Assembly (NCBI RefSeq): GCF_900496995.4
Contig: NC_044020.1
Coordinates: 14,898,001 to 14,962,000, forward strand
DNA from: Aquila chrysaetos chrysaetos
Taxonomy: Eukaryota; Chordata; Aves; Accipitriformes; Accipitridae
DNA: 64,000 nucleotides
Direction: 5' to 3'
The notes beneath the pieces were generated by a model. The model had not been told where the DNA came from, made no database searches, and was given only the letters and a program-made list of their open reading frames with translations. Both the position numbers and the translations under genes were made by a program. Position 1 is the first letter of the stretch. The number at the start of each line of letters is the position of its first letter. Shown here piece by piece: positions 50,131 through 64,000 of the stretch.

Positions 50131-53100
50131 CAACAAACAATGCAAGGTGTATGACAGCAAGGGTATGCCAAAAATTCAGAGGGCAGGTGAGGGAAAAATA
50201 GTAGGTTCATAATTCTGTGCCTGCAATGACCTATCTAGAAGTTGCAAGTATCTTTTTCTGTATTTTTACCTTGCCTTAAAATTTACTTACATATATCTTT
50301 CTGATATACATTTAGTTATATAGTTTTTAGCAAAATTGGAGTCACATGCACTGTTCTTATTTGTGCATACAGATAACATAGAAGAGGGAGCATGTACAAC
50401 TAAATGGTCCCTAAGTCCCGAACTGGCTCTTGGTTCTTTAAGCTATGAGTTGCAAAGGACACCGCTCTAAGATGCTGGCAAAAATATGCGTTTAATATGA
50501 TTGTGATCCAGGTGGCTGGACTACACAGGAGAGCTGAAGATCTTGCTAGAGCTTTATGCAACAGAGCTGAAAGAGCTCAGACAACAAGAGGGTTCCGGTG
50601 TTGAGAAGCTGGATTCCCTGGTTCATTCCTCAGTGCGGACAGTCCTAGTCTCATGAGCATCTTAATAATGTGTAGGATCTGAAAAACTCAAGTGTAGAAT
50701 CGTACCAGATTTTCAGAGGTAACTGGAGTAGTTTCCTTCCAAACTGTCTCTCAGTGGTGAGTCCCAGAGGCGCAGTGACACAATTTGAGTGCACTCTGGG
50801 TGCCGCTCCATGCTCCAATTGTCTACAAAGAGGAGCCAAGGAGGGAGTGACCATTCTGGCTGCTTCCTTCCTGGGTTGTGAAAGCCTTAAGGAGAGCAGG
50901 TCAGAGGTCTCACTGGCTCTAAGTAGAGGGAAAATGGTCAGTGAACCGTGACCTGCATGAACTACAACGGGCAGTAGGGCAAACCCTCTGTGCAGACCAG
51001 AACACTGTGACTGAAGCCAAGAGGCAAGTTTGAGCTTCATTTGGGTTTCAGTGAAACCAACAGAATCATGCTGATTTACACCAGCTGAAGATTTGGTCCA
51101 GTAGCACTGGCTTGACTTGAATGTAAAAAGAAAGTGTTGCCAAAAATGAAGCACTCCTACTGTTAATATTTTTTAACCGAATAAGAATTTGTGGGGGGAG
51201 TACCGGGGGGAGGTATAAGAGCTAGTGAGTTCAAGGTGGCTGTCATCTCAACTTGGAGACAGTCAGTTTCTGTTCTATGCAAGTGTGCTGCCATAAGATG
51301 CCCACTTTTATTTCTAGATGAAGTATGTTCAAAGACCTTTCCAGATTAGGATGTGTGTACTATCCAATATTTTTAGGAGTCAGGTTAGGAGTAAATCTTA
51401 CTTGATCGTGTAAACTCTGGCGTGCTTGTTTACTGCCTTCTAGTGCTTAACATTCCTGACTACCCACCAATGTAGACCTTGGGGTTATTTTTTATGCTGT
51501 GGACTCAGATTCTTCTGGTTAGTCATGGATTAGACATCCCTGGTAGTGTGAGCCCAGCAGTTATATCCATGATAAAACAGACCTCAGGCTTGGCAGTGCT
51601 CCTCTGAAGGTCTAAATCATGACTCTTTCACAAAGCCCTCTAATGCCCTACCACCTATAATTAGAGACATTTATTGAAGACCATAAACTGTTTCAACATT
51701 TTGACAATGAAAGTGATGCGATGATCTCCTCTGGATGTGCAATGCACAGGTTAAACAGCTGCTGTTTGGAGCATCATTTCCTCTTATGTTGCTCTAAACT
51801 AGATGTACCAGCTATTAATCTTTCCAGAGAGTGATGTTCTTGTATTGTAACATTAGATAAACAGGAAGAAGTGACTAGATTTCACCTTTCCTTTCATAAT
51901 CACGTTCTCTCTTACTTCTCATCTGTACTTAATTTTTATCCCACACTGTGTAGATTCTGGTGTGAACTCTAATTTTCTGTAGTGCCCTCCTCTGAATTTT
52001 TTAAAGTTCAATTTTTGGTTAAGGTAGAGCTGAAGCAGCCTAGAGTTCAGTAGTTGGGAATTATGATAAGAATGAGTTATTGTGCAGTATAATTTTATTA
52101 TGGTAGTTTTTATGTTAGACCCCAGACCTGTCTAATGTACCCATTGAACAACATTTATTCGGGAACCAAAGTACTAAGGCACAAGTGGCTATTTCTCTTC
52201 AAATGTAGGGAGGCTTGAACAGGGTGAACCCTCTGCCCATCTTGCTTGTTGTTGCTTCTCCTGCTATGGGCTTCAGCTTTCATTAAACTATATACTCTAG
52301 TTCGAAATTGAAGCTTGAAAAGTTGTTGCACTGCAGGAAATTCATCACAGGGAGAAGCTGCCTTGCTGCTACTAGTGGGAGTGGAGGACTGGCAGCTCCT
52401 ACAGTAGAGAACTGTATTTTCTTGAGCAGTGGAGCTTGAGGGTTTGCTGGAAAGTTACTCCTATTTCTATTGTACCCTCTGGATGCCACCAGGGATCACA
52501 TGCAACTAATAAAGTCTTTCAGTCTGAGAGCTTCAGCCTCTGAAGATCAGTCCTGGGATCTGAATAGGGCAAGGAAAGAGCAGAGCCTGTAGGGAGACAT
52601 CCCAGTCAAGGCTGTAGCCAAGTGTGAGGCTGCTCTCGAAAAATCAATGCAACTGATGAAACTTGACATTTTAATTGTCTTGTTTGCAGAGCTAAATTAG
52701 GTTATGAAGAACAATGATCAGTGGCTGTGATTAAAAGGCTGAAATGTGCCATGTATTCTGAGCCTTGTACTAGAGTGTGAGTGTACTCTGCAAGTTCTGG
52801 GTTTGAAGTGGCTGTTAGTTAAAAAAGGGGCCAAGAAAACAAGCGAGATTGTCAAAGCCAAATGAAAATGCTTTTCCTCCTCCAGCTTGTCCCCTGAAGA
52901 GCTATTGTGTTAGAATTTGGTTTCCAAAGTTACCATTAATTCGTGAACTAGCAGGATTTTAATGCTGCTTTAAGTGCAGTTTCGACGTACCTGTAATGCT
53001 GAAGTCCCTAGTGGTACTTCTGTAATGGTATCTCTATGCTGTATTTGACTTGCACCACAGCAACAATTAGTTAAGTGGAAATTACATGAATGCAAAGGAG

Positions 53101-55338
53101 CACATATGTGTCCTTGAGATCCTTCTATCTCTGCTAGGGCTTAGACCATTTGTTTTGTTAAAAAATCTCTAGGATGATGCAGCCCTCTACCTGAAAGATG
53201 CTTGATATTTTCCTTCTTAAATTCACTCTCTAGCAGGAAGTAATATGTAACACCCAAGTAACCTTGAGCCCAGATAAACAGCCAAGTGTTGTTATAGTGC
53301 AAAACCTCCCTGTAGTTTTACTGCCCCCTTGAAACACAATTGCTATAGAAGTGTCTGTGAGAAACTGTACTAAAACTGTCCCTTTGAATGTATTAATTAG
53401 AATCTGTCAAGCATATTTTGACTGGAAACAGTTCATGACACAATGAACATATTTTTGGCCTTAAAAGGATACTAAGACAGGAACAACAACAAAACTTAGT
53501 TATTAAAGTTAGCATAATTCTCAGCAGGGACTACTCTTGATCTACTGACTACAAGGGCTACCTTGTAACACGAAATTCTACAAAACAGCAACGCTTTTTA
53601 CTCTTGGTTGCAGGCTTGTTTTGTTTTGGGCCTGAGTGTTTACTATCTAGAGACTTGCATTCATCAACCACACATGAACATGGCCTTCTGTTGAGCGATT
53701 AAACCTCTGATATTTATGGTCCCACACTGTTGTAGGATAAATGAGTCACATATTTACTTGGGAGATTAGACACCAGGGACCTGTTGCACAGCAAACAACC
53801 ACGCCTGTAGGTTCTGAAGCACTTCTGGGCTATAAAGCACTAGAATAATGATGCTGTTCCTCCCGAGTAATGTCAAAAATGTCTTTGCTACTTAAATACA
53901 GCTTCTGATGATATATAAAAGAGTACCTGAGAAAGGCAAAGAGAACCAAGGACTGGAATTGAGAGGCAAGTAAGTTGGCTAGTTGTCACAGTTCAACGTC
54001 CCAGGATATCGAATTGTTTTCTAGACCTTGAGCTGGACTCACTCTCCCCACAGAGAACTTCAAATGTTACTCATCTGTGTCAGAGAAGGTCTAAAAGTGT
54101 AAGAAGACAGGAAAAGAGAAGGGCACAGAGATGCACTGCTTCCACTCTACTTTGGGGCAATTGCAGGGAGGCAATTAATTTCTGTCAGAGAAATTTCTGC
54201 CTTGGAAAATCTTTTGATTAAAAGAACCAGTGCTGTTCACTCAGTTCTTTGGTGACCAGTGCCACTTACTTTCTGGGCTGTGCTTGCTGCTTGGCTGTCC
54301 GCATAAGGAGCGGTACAGACACTTAGGGCTCAATTCAGTTGGCTGAATGCAGGTATGAAGTGGCATTAGAAATTCCCTGTAGTACCTTACGTGGCTCTAG
54401 CTGCCATCTAGAAAAGCATGGGTCTTTGACAGGTCCTGTCTCACACCAGCCAGCCTCCTGTGGCGCTCTCAGGTGGCACTAGGTGATTCTGTTTAAGTAA
54501 CTTCATAGAGCCCTGGCTGGACATGACGAGTGTAGACCCTTCATTCCCACGTAAACATGAACATACAGGCATGCTGAACTTTGGTTTCTGAAATTGAACC
54601 ATACCCTTACTCTCTCTCAACATCTCCTCCACAGGAGACTTTCCATGGGACTTGACACCTAAATTCACATCCACAGGATGTCGAACAGTTTGGGATTAAC
54701 TATGGCTCAAATGAGGGAGATGATGTAATGCAAGACCATTGGGATTTTTACTTTTTTCCTGCTTCCTGCAGATGAATATCAGTTGCTTCCTACTCATACC
54801 TTTGATTTACATCTCTAAGGATTTTCCTCCTTACAAGAATGCAAAAGACAAGTGAGTCAGAGCCCACGTAGGAGAATACCCACCTGTGACAGTGCTAATG
54901 TTACAGATTCATAATCCTACTGCATGATCCAAAACTAAACCATTTCTGTCGATGCTGCTATGGGAAAGCTCATATACCACCAGATGTATCAACTGAACAA
55001 GGTTATAACGTCAGCTTGGGATGATCTCTGAGAGGCTAATACCCACAGTTTATCTCAGCTTAGATTGCTCCCACAGACAAAACATTAATTTTGCTTTTTA
55101 AGCAACCAGTGGGATGGCAACTCTGTTGTGAAAAATGAAGACGTACTATTTTGTCAAGGACATTTGTTATCTCTGACTGGGAGAGGAAGGACATTTACGC
55201 TCAGAACAAGGTTACCATGTCACAGAATTAGTGGAGAAGTTAAGAGGGAGAAAGTAAAATTTAAGTTTATTGAATAAAGATTTTACAACGAGTGGATGGG
55301 AAAATTAGATGCCATTGCCCTCTGCTTTGGGGAGATAC

Positions 55339-55355
55339 TTTTTTTTTTTTTTTTT
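55339..55355. repeat. Poly-T tract (17 T)
   Basis: A homopolymer. It explains the Phe run inside an open frame of 116 codons on the plus strand, which otherwise has no recognisable motif. Confidence 0.9.
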
Positions 55356-57417
55356 AAAGGAAGACCAAACGTAATGAGCCAACATCAAAATAGCCTCTGT
55401 CTTACAGGAAATATAGGAATTCCTAAATCTTATTCTGCACATAGAACTTCCCCCTCCTCACTGCCCAGTTACAATCCTGCTTTGTGCAAAACTAATGAAT
55501 CAACTGACTGGAAAGGCCCTGATGAAAATAACATACATGCTCTTACACTGGTGAGATCAAACAGAAACCTTTGCTGCAAGAGATCAATATCAATGTTTGT
55601 GACACTACATAAACCACAGTACAGAAAGACAATTCCTACTCCTTAAAGTAGACACTGACATAAAGCAGAACAGGTCAGACAGGGAACAGGAACAACTGTG
55701 CAAATACTTTGGGGTTATCCTTACCATTAGTTGATTCTAGTACTATCCCTTCACGCTTGCTCACTAACATCAGTTTGGTGGAAGAGTGGGAAAAGCTCAA
55801 TAGTATAAAAGCTTTGGTGTTCCGTAATGGATTTAGAATTGAATTCCGTTTTGGATTATGTGTTGTGCAAGAGCTGGAGATCTTCACCTTATTGCTGCAC
55901 AAATCAGAGAATTAGACAGTCTTTGTGACCCCTAAGTAGGACTGTGTTCTTGCTTATGCTACAGCTCTATCTTGGAAAACCAGACTTAAAAGTTTCTACT
56001 CTAATTCAGTACGTATTCTTTGTTCGTATTTGGAAGAAAAGAAAAAAAAAAAGACCATTTGGATTCTGAGAAATTCCTGCACACTGTGGACGAATAAAAC
56101 ACTGTGATTGATTTCCATAATTCTCATAAATTTTCCTTCTCACCCTGGAGTATAAGCTTGTTTTCATTGCCTAAGGTAGGAGTGATTGAGGAAGTCAAGT
56201 ATTCAGTCATTTCATGCTTGATGCTATGAGATTACATCTTTTTTGCCTTAATTTTCTTTGGAACTTCTTTCCAAGGATGCTACTGTGTTCTGGATTAGAT
56301 CACACTTCATGCTTTTAGTCTCTACATGCTTACACAGTAAGTGTGCATGGCTTCAAAGCACCATCTGTAATTACCTAACCAGTGCTTGCTACTTCATATA
56401 ATGCCAGTGCCACTGCCTGTACTTATGCCTGCATTTTACATAGCCTGCTGTTTCAGTTGGTGTCTTTGGTTTGAGCCTTCTTTCAAATCTCAGGTTCCCT
56501 CTTATCTGGCAGCAGTAGTCCTCGCCTTTCCAGTGTGTCCCCAGGCCTAGAGACTGAACGGGAGGGCTCTATTTAACCTGAGATTCCCAAACACAGACCT
56601 TAAATTGCAGGAAGACAGACCTTTGAAAAGATTAGGAAAATGTGGTTGATAAATACAATTAAAGGGACTGAAAAATGAAGCTCCAAACAGGTGAAATATT
56701 TCATTTGTATCCCTTTCAGTCACTCAGGACCTTTTTATTAATGAATGACATTTTTGCAACCAGTCTATCGGTGACACTTGCCTTCCTTTAAGGAATATGT
56801 TGAGATCTTTATCATGTTGCTGCTCTTTGTGATTGTAAAATGTCCTGAAGAAAATATCCAGCTCATGTAATCTGACATAACTCCATGGAAATCACTGAAG
56901 CTATGAATGCTTCTCCAGGGAGAGGATCAAACTCAGAGTATATGTGTATCTGTTTTTTTAGGAACGTATTTTCATTTTTGAATGCTTCAAAAGCCCAGTT
57001 GTGACTCAAAAATGATTTTGACTTCCCCCATCTCCCCGAGTGCTCTAAAGGCACTTGCCATTTGGTTGAAAAAAACCTCCTGAGCAATTCCAGGCTCAAA
57101 GATTATTTTATTTATAAGCCATGAAGAACCAAAAATAGCTGTGTAGATAGAGGAGAATGGCCCTTTCATCCAGGCTCTGCGTTTGATAGTTGTGATTTCA
57201 TGAGCTGTGGCCAAAACCAGGAAATGGGCAGATCAAATTTCTCATGCTGTTAGTGCAGTTGATATTACCTCAGGGAAGTAATTATTGCCTTAGAGTTTGT
57301 TATAATACAGTGAACACAAACAATTTAAAACCACTGTGTACTGCATCCCCTTCTGACTCTCACAAACCAGCAAGAGACTTTTCCCTGCTTGAAGGTGCTG
57401 GTAGATCTGTTTTCCCA

Positions 57418-57662
57418 CGGACCTGACACGCCAGGGACAGCAGTGCCACACGCAACCCAACGTGCAGCGTGGTGCTGCGACAGAGCAGAGCCACCACCGT
57501 GGTCTTATCTTCGCAACGGGCTTAAGCACAATCAGAGCGGTGGCCTGATCGCCACCCACATGTGCTTTTCAAGAACTCAAGCGAGGCTTCAAGCTGAAAG
57601 AAAATTGCTTGCTGCCGGGCTGAAGCTTTCTCCTCCAGATGATGGATGTAGGGGTGGAGCCG
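57418..57662. other. Local CpG cluster (about 14 CpG in 245 bp)
   Basis: I count 14 CpG dinucleotides here against very few in the flanks. Ten of them fall in 57418-57540. The patch carries overlapping open frames of 89 and 104 codons on opposite strands, as expected from high GC. No promoter motif is certain. An upstream non-coding first exon of RERG or an enhancer would be possible explanations. Confidence 0.4.
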
Positions 57663-58403
57663 GGACACAGAGACAGCTCTCCTGGGCATGGTCTCACTGC
57701 TAGTCCCGTTGCTCTGTATGGCTGCTCTCACTCAAGGTATATTTGCTTAAATGTCCTGATTGCATCGAGCAAATCGGAGAGAATATATCACTCTCTATGC
57801 TCAATTCAACAGCACAAATTCCAGTGAGATCAAGTTAGGATGTGATGTAGGCAGCGACCCATCTCTACAAGCTGTAATGAGTATCCAGTATCCTGGCTTA
57901 TCTCCAGATGCATTTGGATGGGAAAAGACTTTTGACCAACAGCCATGTGGAATAGATCTGAACCAAGGATGAAAAGCAACATAATCTTTTTGCTGCTTTC
58001 CCACATACCAGTCATTAGCTCCTAGCACGAACTTTACAGTTCACTTTTAGCTGAAAGTCTGACAAGGTAGAAAATAGAGCTAGTCATGCCTGCTGCCGCT
58101 AGAAATGCTTCCCCCCGGGAATCAGAAATGCATTTAGTAGCTCCCCTTTACAAACATTTTGTTGATTTCCCAGCTAGCAGCAAAATACTCCAAAGATGAA
58201 TTTCACTCTGTTCTATGCAGATGACATACATAAGCAACTCCCAAGGGCATAATGAAATATACATTGAAGATGCATTTCTATGAAAAACTATTTTCTGTAT
58301 TTTCATATTTCATGGAGCTGTTTTATCACTAGGTTCCTCCAGTTTTACACTGGTGTATCTCCACTTTGATAATGTGTTTTCCCTCATCCTGGTTTGCTGT
58401 TAC

Positions 58404-58421
58404 TTTTTTTTTTTTTTTTTT
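58404..58421. repeat. Poly-T tract (18 T)
   Basis: A homopolymer in the presumed RERG intron, with no attached element recognised. Confidence 0.9.
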
Positions 58422-60739
58422 CTGGTGGACCTCCTTCTTTCTTACAATCCTGCAAGCATGAAGATACATTTCACTTTTATTTTGCTCCATTACCAAACAT
58501 TTATTATACAGAATGAGGACAGAATCTGGCCTACAGTGTTCACTAGTGTTCAGAAAACATCCATCATAATTTTTAATTTATTTCAGCCAAGTCAATTCAT
58601 TTTTCAGCTCTATTTTGTGTCAGATTATGAAATAATTTGTATTTGAGGAATGTTTTCTGTACAGAGCTATTAATCCCAGGGTAGAAGGGAGCACTCAAAC
58701 AGCACGTACAAGTTAAAATATACTCTGTGCTCACAGTCATACAAAGGTCTTAGATGGTTTTTCCGTGTTAGGGTGATCATTACTCTTGAAGATGCTTCCA
58801 CAGTGCAAAAGTATGTGTAGTACCAAATTTTTCTGATAACTTGCTTGGACTCCATATCAGATAGGAGAGGTCATCCATCAAATTGAAGACAGAGCATTTC
58901 CCTAGTTTCCCTGTTATTGGGAACACAAACCCACACTTGGCTAGTGTGTGGTAAAATGCAAATGAAAAACATATTTATATTAATGTTACTAGTGCCTTCA
59001 CTGTCATGCATATTTGGAATATGAAATGAATAAACATTTATGAATAGCAGTAGCACAGTCTAAAGATGAAAGAGTGGCCTCTGACCTAAGGCATGTTTTA
59101 TCTTTGCCTCTGCCACACCATGGGAGGGGATCACAGTGTCTCTGTCTGTGTCTCCATTTCCCCATTTGCAAAATGCAAGGTGTTGCAACATCTTTATTAC
59201 TTAGTGGTAAGCACTTGCAGAACTTTAGGCCTTCTGAGATGCATGCAGGGCTCCACATGGTCTTTAAACAGCTGCTGGAAATGTGTCAAGGAGCAGAATT
59301 TGGCTTAATGAGGTTTCCCAGATAACTGTGTGGGAGTGGGTTCTTCTGCCCCAGGTAAATGTCATGGCAGGGGTGATATATCTTGAAACTTGTAAAATGT
59401 TCAGTGAAAAGGTGACTCTGTCTCCTACAATATTTATTATTATATAATAAGTCTTCCCTTCAGCCAGTGGCTCATCTATCTTCCCTGGATTCATTTCTTA
59501 AACAAAATCATCCAAATTCAGGGAAAATGGACTTTGCGCTTTTTTTAAGCTATGACGGACTCTGACCTATAGAACTGGTTTCTCCCCTCTCTTGTAACGC
59601 CATATATTATTACAAGCCTTTCATTTAAGAATAATAATGGACTTGGAAGTTGTGTAGAACCTTTACAAGAGTGGGAGCTAATTCAGAAAGAAATGAGATG
59701 TGCTGCTTTTACTACCAGCATAGCAGAATAAGGATGAGTTTCTCAGCTAGTCCAATGCTCTATTTAAGCTAACAACTGATTTATGCTTGCTCTGGATTTG
59801 GCCCTGCTTTCTTATAGTGTCCTGTGTGGGCTATAAATCAGACATGCCATACAACTATGCATGATCTTTAGAATAACTTTTCAGTTTAAAAAAGATTTTT
59901 TAAAATAAAACTTCATTTTCCACAGAATTGTTTTGCTTTATTTGCAAAATGTTCGGGAACATTTTTGTTTTGTTTCTGCACCAGCACAAATGAAAAATGC
60001 AGGCCTTTTGGTTTTCAGTTACTTTTCTTTCACTGACAATTTTAATTACTTTGCAGAATAGTCCAAACTTTTACCTAATAGGACCATATTAATTTTCCAT
60101 TATGAAGTAAAGTACTTTCATTTTCCAATACTAACCACCATAAAATAAAAACAAACCTGCAAAAGAATTAAAAATATGAACAGTCATGTATTTTCTGAGA
60201 CTTCTCCCAAGCCCCAGTTATTATTTTCTTAAACATGCTCTGTTAATAATACCGTCTAAGATGTCTTGGAATCTTCCTAATTTCAACAGGATAAACTACT
60301 GCTTTTGGCAGTGTTATTCTCAATTCTTTTCATACTGACACTCACATAAAGCATATCAGCCTGTTCTAAAATCCCATTGATTTATTCTCTTACACTCAGC
60401 CAAATTAGGATAAAATTGCAGTTAAGAGTCTTTTCTTCCCCTGATATGAGATCATTGCACATTTTACTGGTGTTAATAAACATTGTCATTACAGATTAAT
60501 TGTCTTATCTTTGAGACCCCTGTGTGGTCTTTGTTCTGTGCGTAGCCACAAGGTGCAGCTTGTCTCTCCAACATCTGTACCAGTGATGGAGACAGAAGGC
60601 TTCTGAAATGACACCTAATGAGCTATAACCACCGAATGAATGGTTTATCACTGGATGTGAATGTATTCACACTTGGTCTCCCCAAAGGTTCATTTATTAT
60701 ATGGGGCACAGTGTTGTGCAGAGAGACCGAAATAAATGG

Positions 60740-60920
60740 GCAGTAAAATATAGTTAAGCCTGTTTAAAGAAAAACTGCAGAGATTCATACTTACAGCCAT
60801 TTTAATTACTGATCAGCATACATTTATGCCTGATGAGAAACAGCTTATTAAAATAGCTAAACATAATTACCTAATCTCTAATCTAGACAGATCTGACTGT
60901 CCATGTCCAAAAGCCAGTGT
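60740..60920. promoter_or_regulatory. Candidate conserved non-coding element
   Basis: An AT-rich but complex stretch with TTTAATTACTGATCAG, CATAATTACCTAATCTC (homeodomain and OTX/PITX-type TAATCT cores) and AGACAGATCTGACTGTC-like SMAD words. It has no simple repeats. It has the appearance of a developmental enhancer, based on motif density only. Confidence 0.25.
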
Positions 60921-63900
60921 GTCACCTTTTCATTGGTATCTGTAATCGTAAGCTTTTTCCAATCTGCCCAACAAGCCTTTTAATATGTAGAAACTAAGTC
61001 CACGTGCTTCTTGCAGTTTATCAGTAGGAAGAATTGATTCAATAAAATTCTGCTATATCCTCTTTGTTTGTGCACTCTGACTGGTGCTTTCTGGAATTCT
61101 CAGTCCACGATACCAATTAGTCCTTTACAAAGAGTTGCTTATTTTTAACAGTAGTGTTACATAACCCAGTTTGGGTTCACATCTCTGAGAGAGAGGGTAC
61201 CATGGACCCTGTTAACAGCATCTGCCTGGGGAACTGCCCAGACCAGTGTTTTTAAGTGGGTCACACTCCCACCATACAGGCTTAACCCCACTTAGAAGCA
61301 ACCAGCTGCCTTCCCACCGCCCAGCACTTGGCCCTGATCCCCTATAGACCCCATGGCTCTAAGAGACAGTTGTTTTCTTTCTTGCAGTTTTCACTTGGAG
61401 ATGCCCGAGTTCTCATGTAGGCTATATGACAGCTTGAAAGAGAGTGGTGTTTCTACAGCCCAAGAGCACGGGTGGTTATTGCATGCCATGGGAGAGTAAC
61501 AGGAGAGCGCGAAGGGGTCTTTGAGAGTGCAGGACTGATGGGGACGTGCTGGAGAACATGCTTTGCTCTTCATCCCTACTGCTATAGGAACAGTCCACGG
61601 AGCAAACTACTCTCAGAATCACACTTGGAGGGGCGTGGAGGAATACAGTTGTTTTACTCCATCCCGTGCAGATGACCCAAGGACCAGATCTGGCGGCAAA
61701 GCAGGCAGAGAAGTTATTTGACAGTGTGGATGTATCTGAACAGGTTTCTTTGCAGCTGACCTTATGTATACAAATATGGGTGTGTATTCTCATCTGGTTG
61801 GCTCCCTTTCTTTTTCCATTTACGTTAGGTAAATACTTCATTTTATTTGTCCACAATTCAAAAGCTTTATAGCTTCAGAACCAAACACATGAAGTTTAAG
61901 AGAGCTTTTTATTGACTTTTTCCCTCACTTATCCCAACACTGGCTATTTATTTTACAGCTCCTAAGGCGCCCCTAATATCTAAATTTTCAGTGCTGTCTT
62001 CACCACCTTTACTCCCATGGCTGAAAGGTGACTCAGATATTACAGTGCAAGTTGTTATACATTCCTGTCAGGGATATTTAGAGAGATGCTTCAGCTATAA
62101 AGATTGTAACCAGATCTCAGTCTGTCTGAAAGGCTGCTTATGTTTGGATCCAATTGTTCTGGTTTATATCAATCTCTAGCAATGTTTAGTTATCCTTTAA
62201 CTGTAAATGATGTTATTCATATGCGTATTTGCTGTAATTTCTTCTGTTATAAGTGACATTTAAAGTTTTGCTCTCAAGGAATTAGGGTAGAAATTCCTGA
62301 AGCACTTAAATCACTTAAGCATACCAGAACATTTCAGCTATTACAAGCTGCAAATGTTAGCCTCTGCCATCAAGCTAACGTAGTTACTTAGAAAAGCCTG
62401 TGGGCCAATATCTAAACTCACCACAATTTAAAAAAAAACCCAAAACACCACAACCTCCCCACCCCCAAAACTTTAGCAGACTATGAACTTTGATCACAGG
62501 GGCAGGAAATCTAAGTCCACTAATTGTAATTTCCTTCAAAGAGGCTATTCTTAATTTAATACTTTAGCCTCCTTTTGAGAATATTCTGATCCAAATTCTG
62601 TTGTTCTCACTATGTGATGGCAGGCTCACTGCAGAGGACTTGACTCTGAATAGGAACCCTGGGAACACAGTGGGAATCCTGAAGCAGGCAGCCCAGCTGC
62701 ACTGTGCGATGCCTGCCTATGCTTTCTTCTTCCCTTCTTTTCCCTCTTCCCCTCCGGCTGCTGCTCGAAGCTGGGGTTGGCGCACTGCTACGGCTGTAGC
62801 TGCTCTGTGCAGTCGACCCCATTACAGTACCAGGATTCTGGTGGTGTTCTCCAGCTCTGCTCCTTACACAAGTGAGTGCCTTCAAATGGCTTCAGACAGG
62901 TTCAACAGAACTGTAAAGGCAGAGATCCTGGCATATAAATATGCTGATCCCTTGCTGTTCTAACTTATTATTGGTATTTTGTCATGATGCTGTTTCCATT
63001 CAGAGGGAGCGAAGAGCAGTTCCATCAAAGCAACTGCTTCCCAAGTGAGGCTCCAGCATGACTTAGAAAGGATCTGTTAAACAGGACAGAGCAATTAAAA
63101 ATCAAATGGAAAATATTTACACTTAACTACTCTCTAAACTTACATTTATACCTTTTCAACTTCAGATGGAATTATTACTTAGGTTTGCTGATACAGCATA
63201 CATAAAAAAAACCTTTTGACTACTGCTTCGGTTGCATTGTAAATAATACTTAATTAAAACCACAATAAGCAAATGTCAGCAGTAGCCTCCAAAGCTTTGA
63301 TGTAGAAAAAATACGCAGTTTTTAAAAAAAAAAAATCTCTACAACTGCCTCTTCAGTGAAGTATGGTGAATTAATCTACTAATTTCCGCAAGGTTTAACG
63401 CAATAGTTTTATTATTCAGAAAAATGGGCATGTTCAACCACTCTACATATTTGGGAAGAGATCAAATGTAGATGAAAGCTCCCACTTCAACCTTTATTGA
63501 TGTGTAATGAGACAATTTACAGAGCTGCTGTATCTTCTCTTATCAGCAGCCTTCTAAATCTCCTGGATTGCTAACGGCTTCTGTGAAGCAATTCAGATCA
63601 GCATCTGGTGTCTTGTAAAAACCAGTGCAGCAACATGTGCCGATGCCTGAACAAAATCTGATTTTGAGGTCTGAATGATACAGAAATTTCCCATTCAAAC
63701 AGCTGGAAGTATTTTGTTTCACTCTTTCTCTTTTCTCCCCTCATCAGTTTAGTTGCAACCCACAGATTCAGAAAATTGAGTTTTATAATACCTTGCTTTT
63801 ACCTTTTGCCTTAGAGGGGCCGGGGGTGAGGAATGTCCTGGGACGTGGCTGCTGCCATTAGCAGCAGGACTGTTCGCCTTTATGGCTCCCTCTGCCTGCC

Positions 63901-64000
63901 TCTTCTCTTTCCAAGAGGTAAGCAGCCAGGATGAGACCGTTGAGGGATGTGCCCTCAGCACAGCCAGAAGTGTCTGGAGATCCACCCTAACATTCCTCTC

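Larger units (their letters stand above)
27216..64000 (-). other. RERG: 5' part of RERG: long intron, first coding exon not seen
   Basis: The next upstream coding segment should encode the P-loop (GRAGVGKS-like). I scanned the plus strand for its reverse complement, by eye only, and did not find it. The simplest reading is a RERG intron of at least 37 kb running past the right edge, which fits the large RERG genes of other vertebrates. Untranslated 5' exons could be hidden here. Except for the repeats and patches listed separately I see no other gene. Open frames of 100-167 codons (47699-48202, 50651-51154, 62601-62963) lack domains and splice support. Confidence 0.65.

Noticed and set aside
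50651..51154. 167-codon minus-strand open frame as a RERG 5' exon or separate gene
   Set aside because: It has no similarity to the Ras N-terminus or any motif I know. Treated as chance.

Overview
This is vertebrate, almost certainly avian, nuclear DNA. It is AT-rich and poor in interspersed repeats. It carries a CR1 LINE fragment (with a second CR1 tail) of the kind that dominates bird and reptile genomes. The one gene identified with confidence, RERG, is split by long introns with GT-AG junctions. There are no operons, ribosome-binding sites, tRNAs, rRNAs or CRISPR arrays. Nearly all long open frames here are chance frames in non-coding DNA.

Layout. Positions 1-11837 lie beyond the 3' end of RERG. 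They are essentially gene-free apart from one speculative plus-strand exon (3758-3943) with a death-fold-like pattern. RERG is on the minus strand. Its last coding exon and stop codon are at 12358-11951, with a candidate poly(A) signal at 11843-11838. The next coding exon is at 13164-13091 and the one before it at 27215-27159. Together these encode residues 21-199 of a 199-residue Ras-like GTPase, joined in frame by consensus splice sites. The exon for residues 1-20, which holds the P-loop, was not found between 27216 and 64000. It probably lies beyond the right edge, so the right-hand ~37 kb would be part of one very long RERG intron, possibly with untranslated first exons I cannot recognise.

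The intronic DNA contains a 5'-truncated CR1 element (28761-29400, minus) with a short CR1 tail in the opposite orientation about 140 bp away. It also has many homopolymer tracts, a (TTG)n array, a TA-rich block with long perfect palindromes, and three perfect inverted repeats (23715-23747, 25344-25374, 44822-44863). There are two or more local CpG-dense patches and several AT-rich stretches that look like candidate regulatory elements. No new multi-gene system is visible. The most useful items to follow up are the death-fold-like exon, the three hairpins, and the CpG-dense patches inside RERG.
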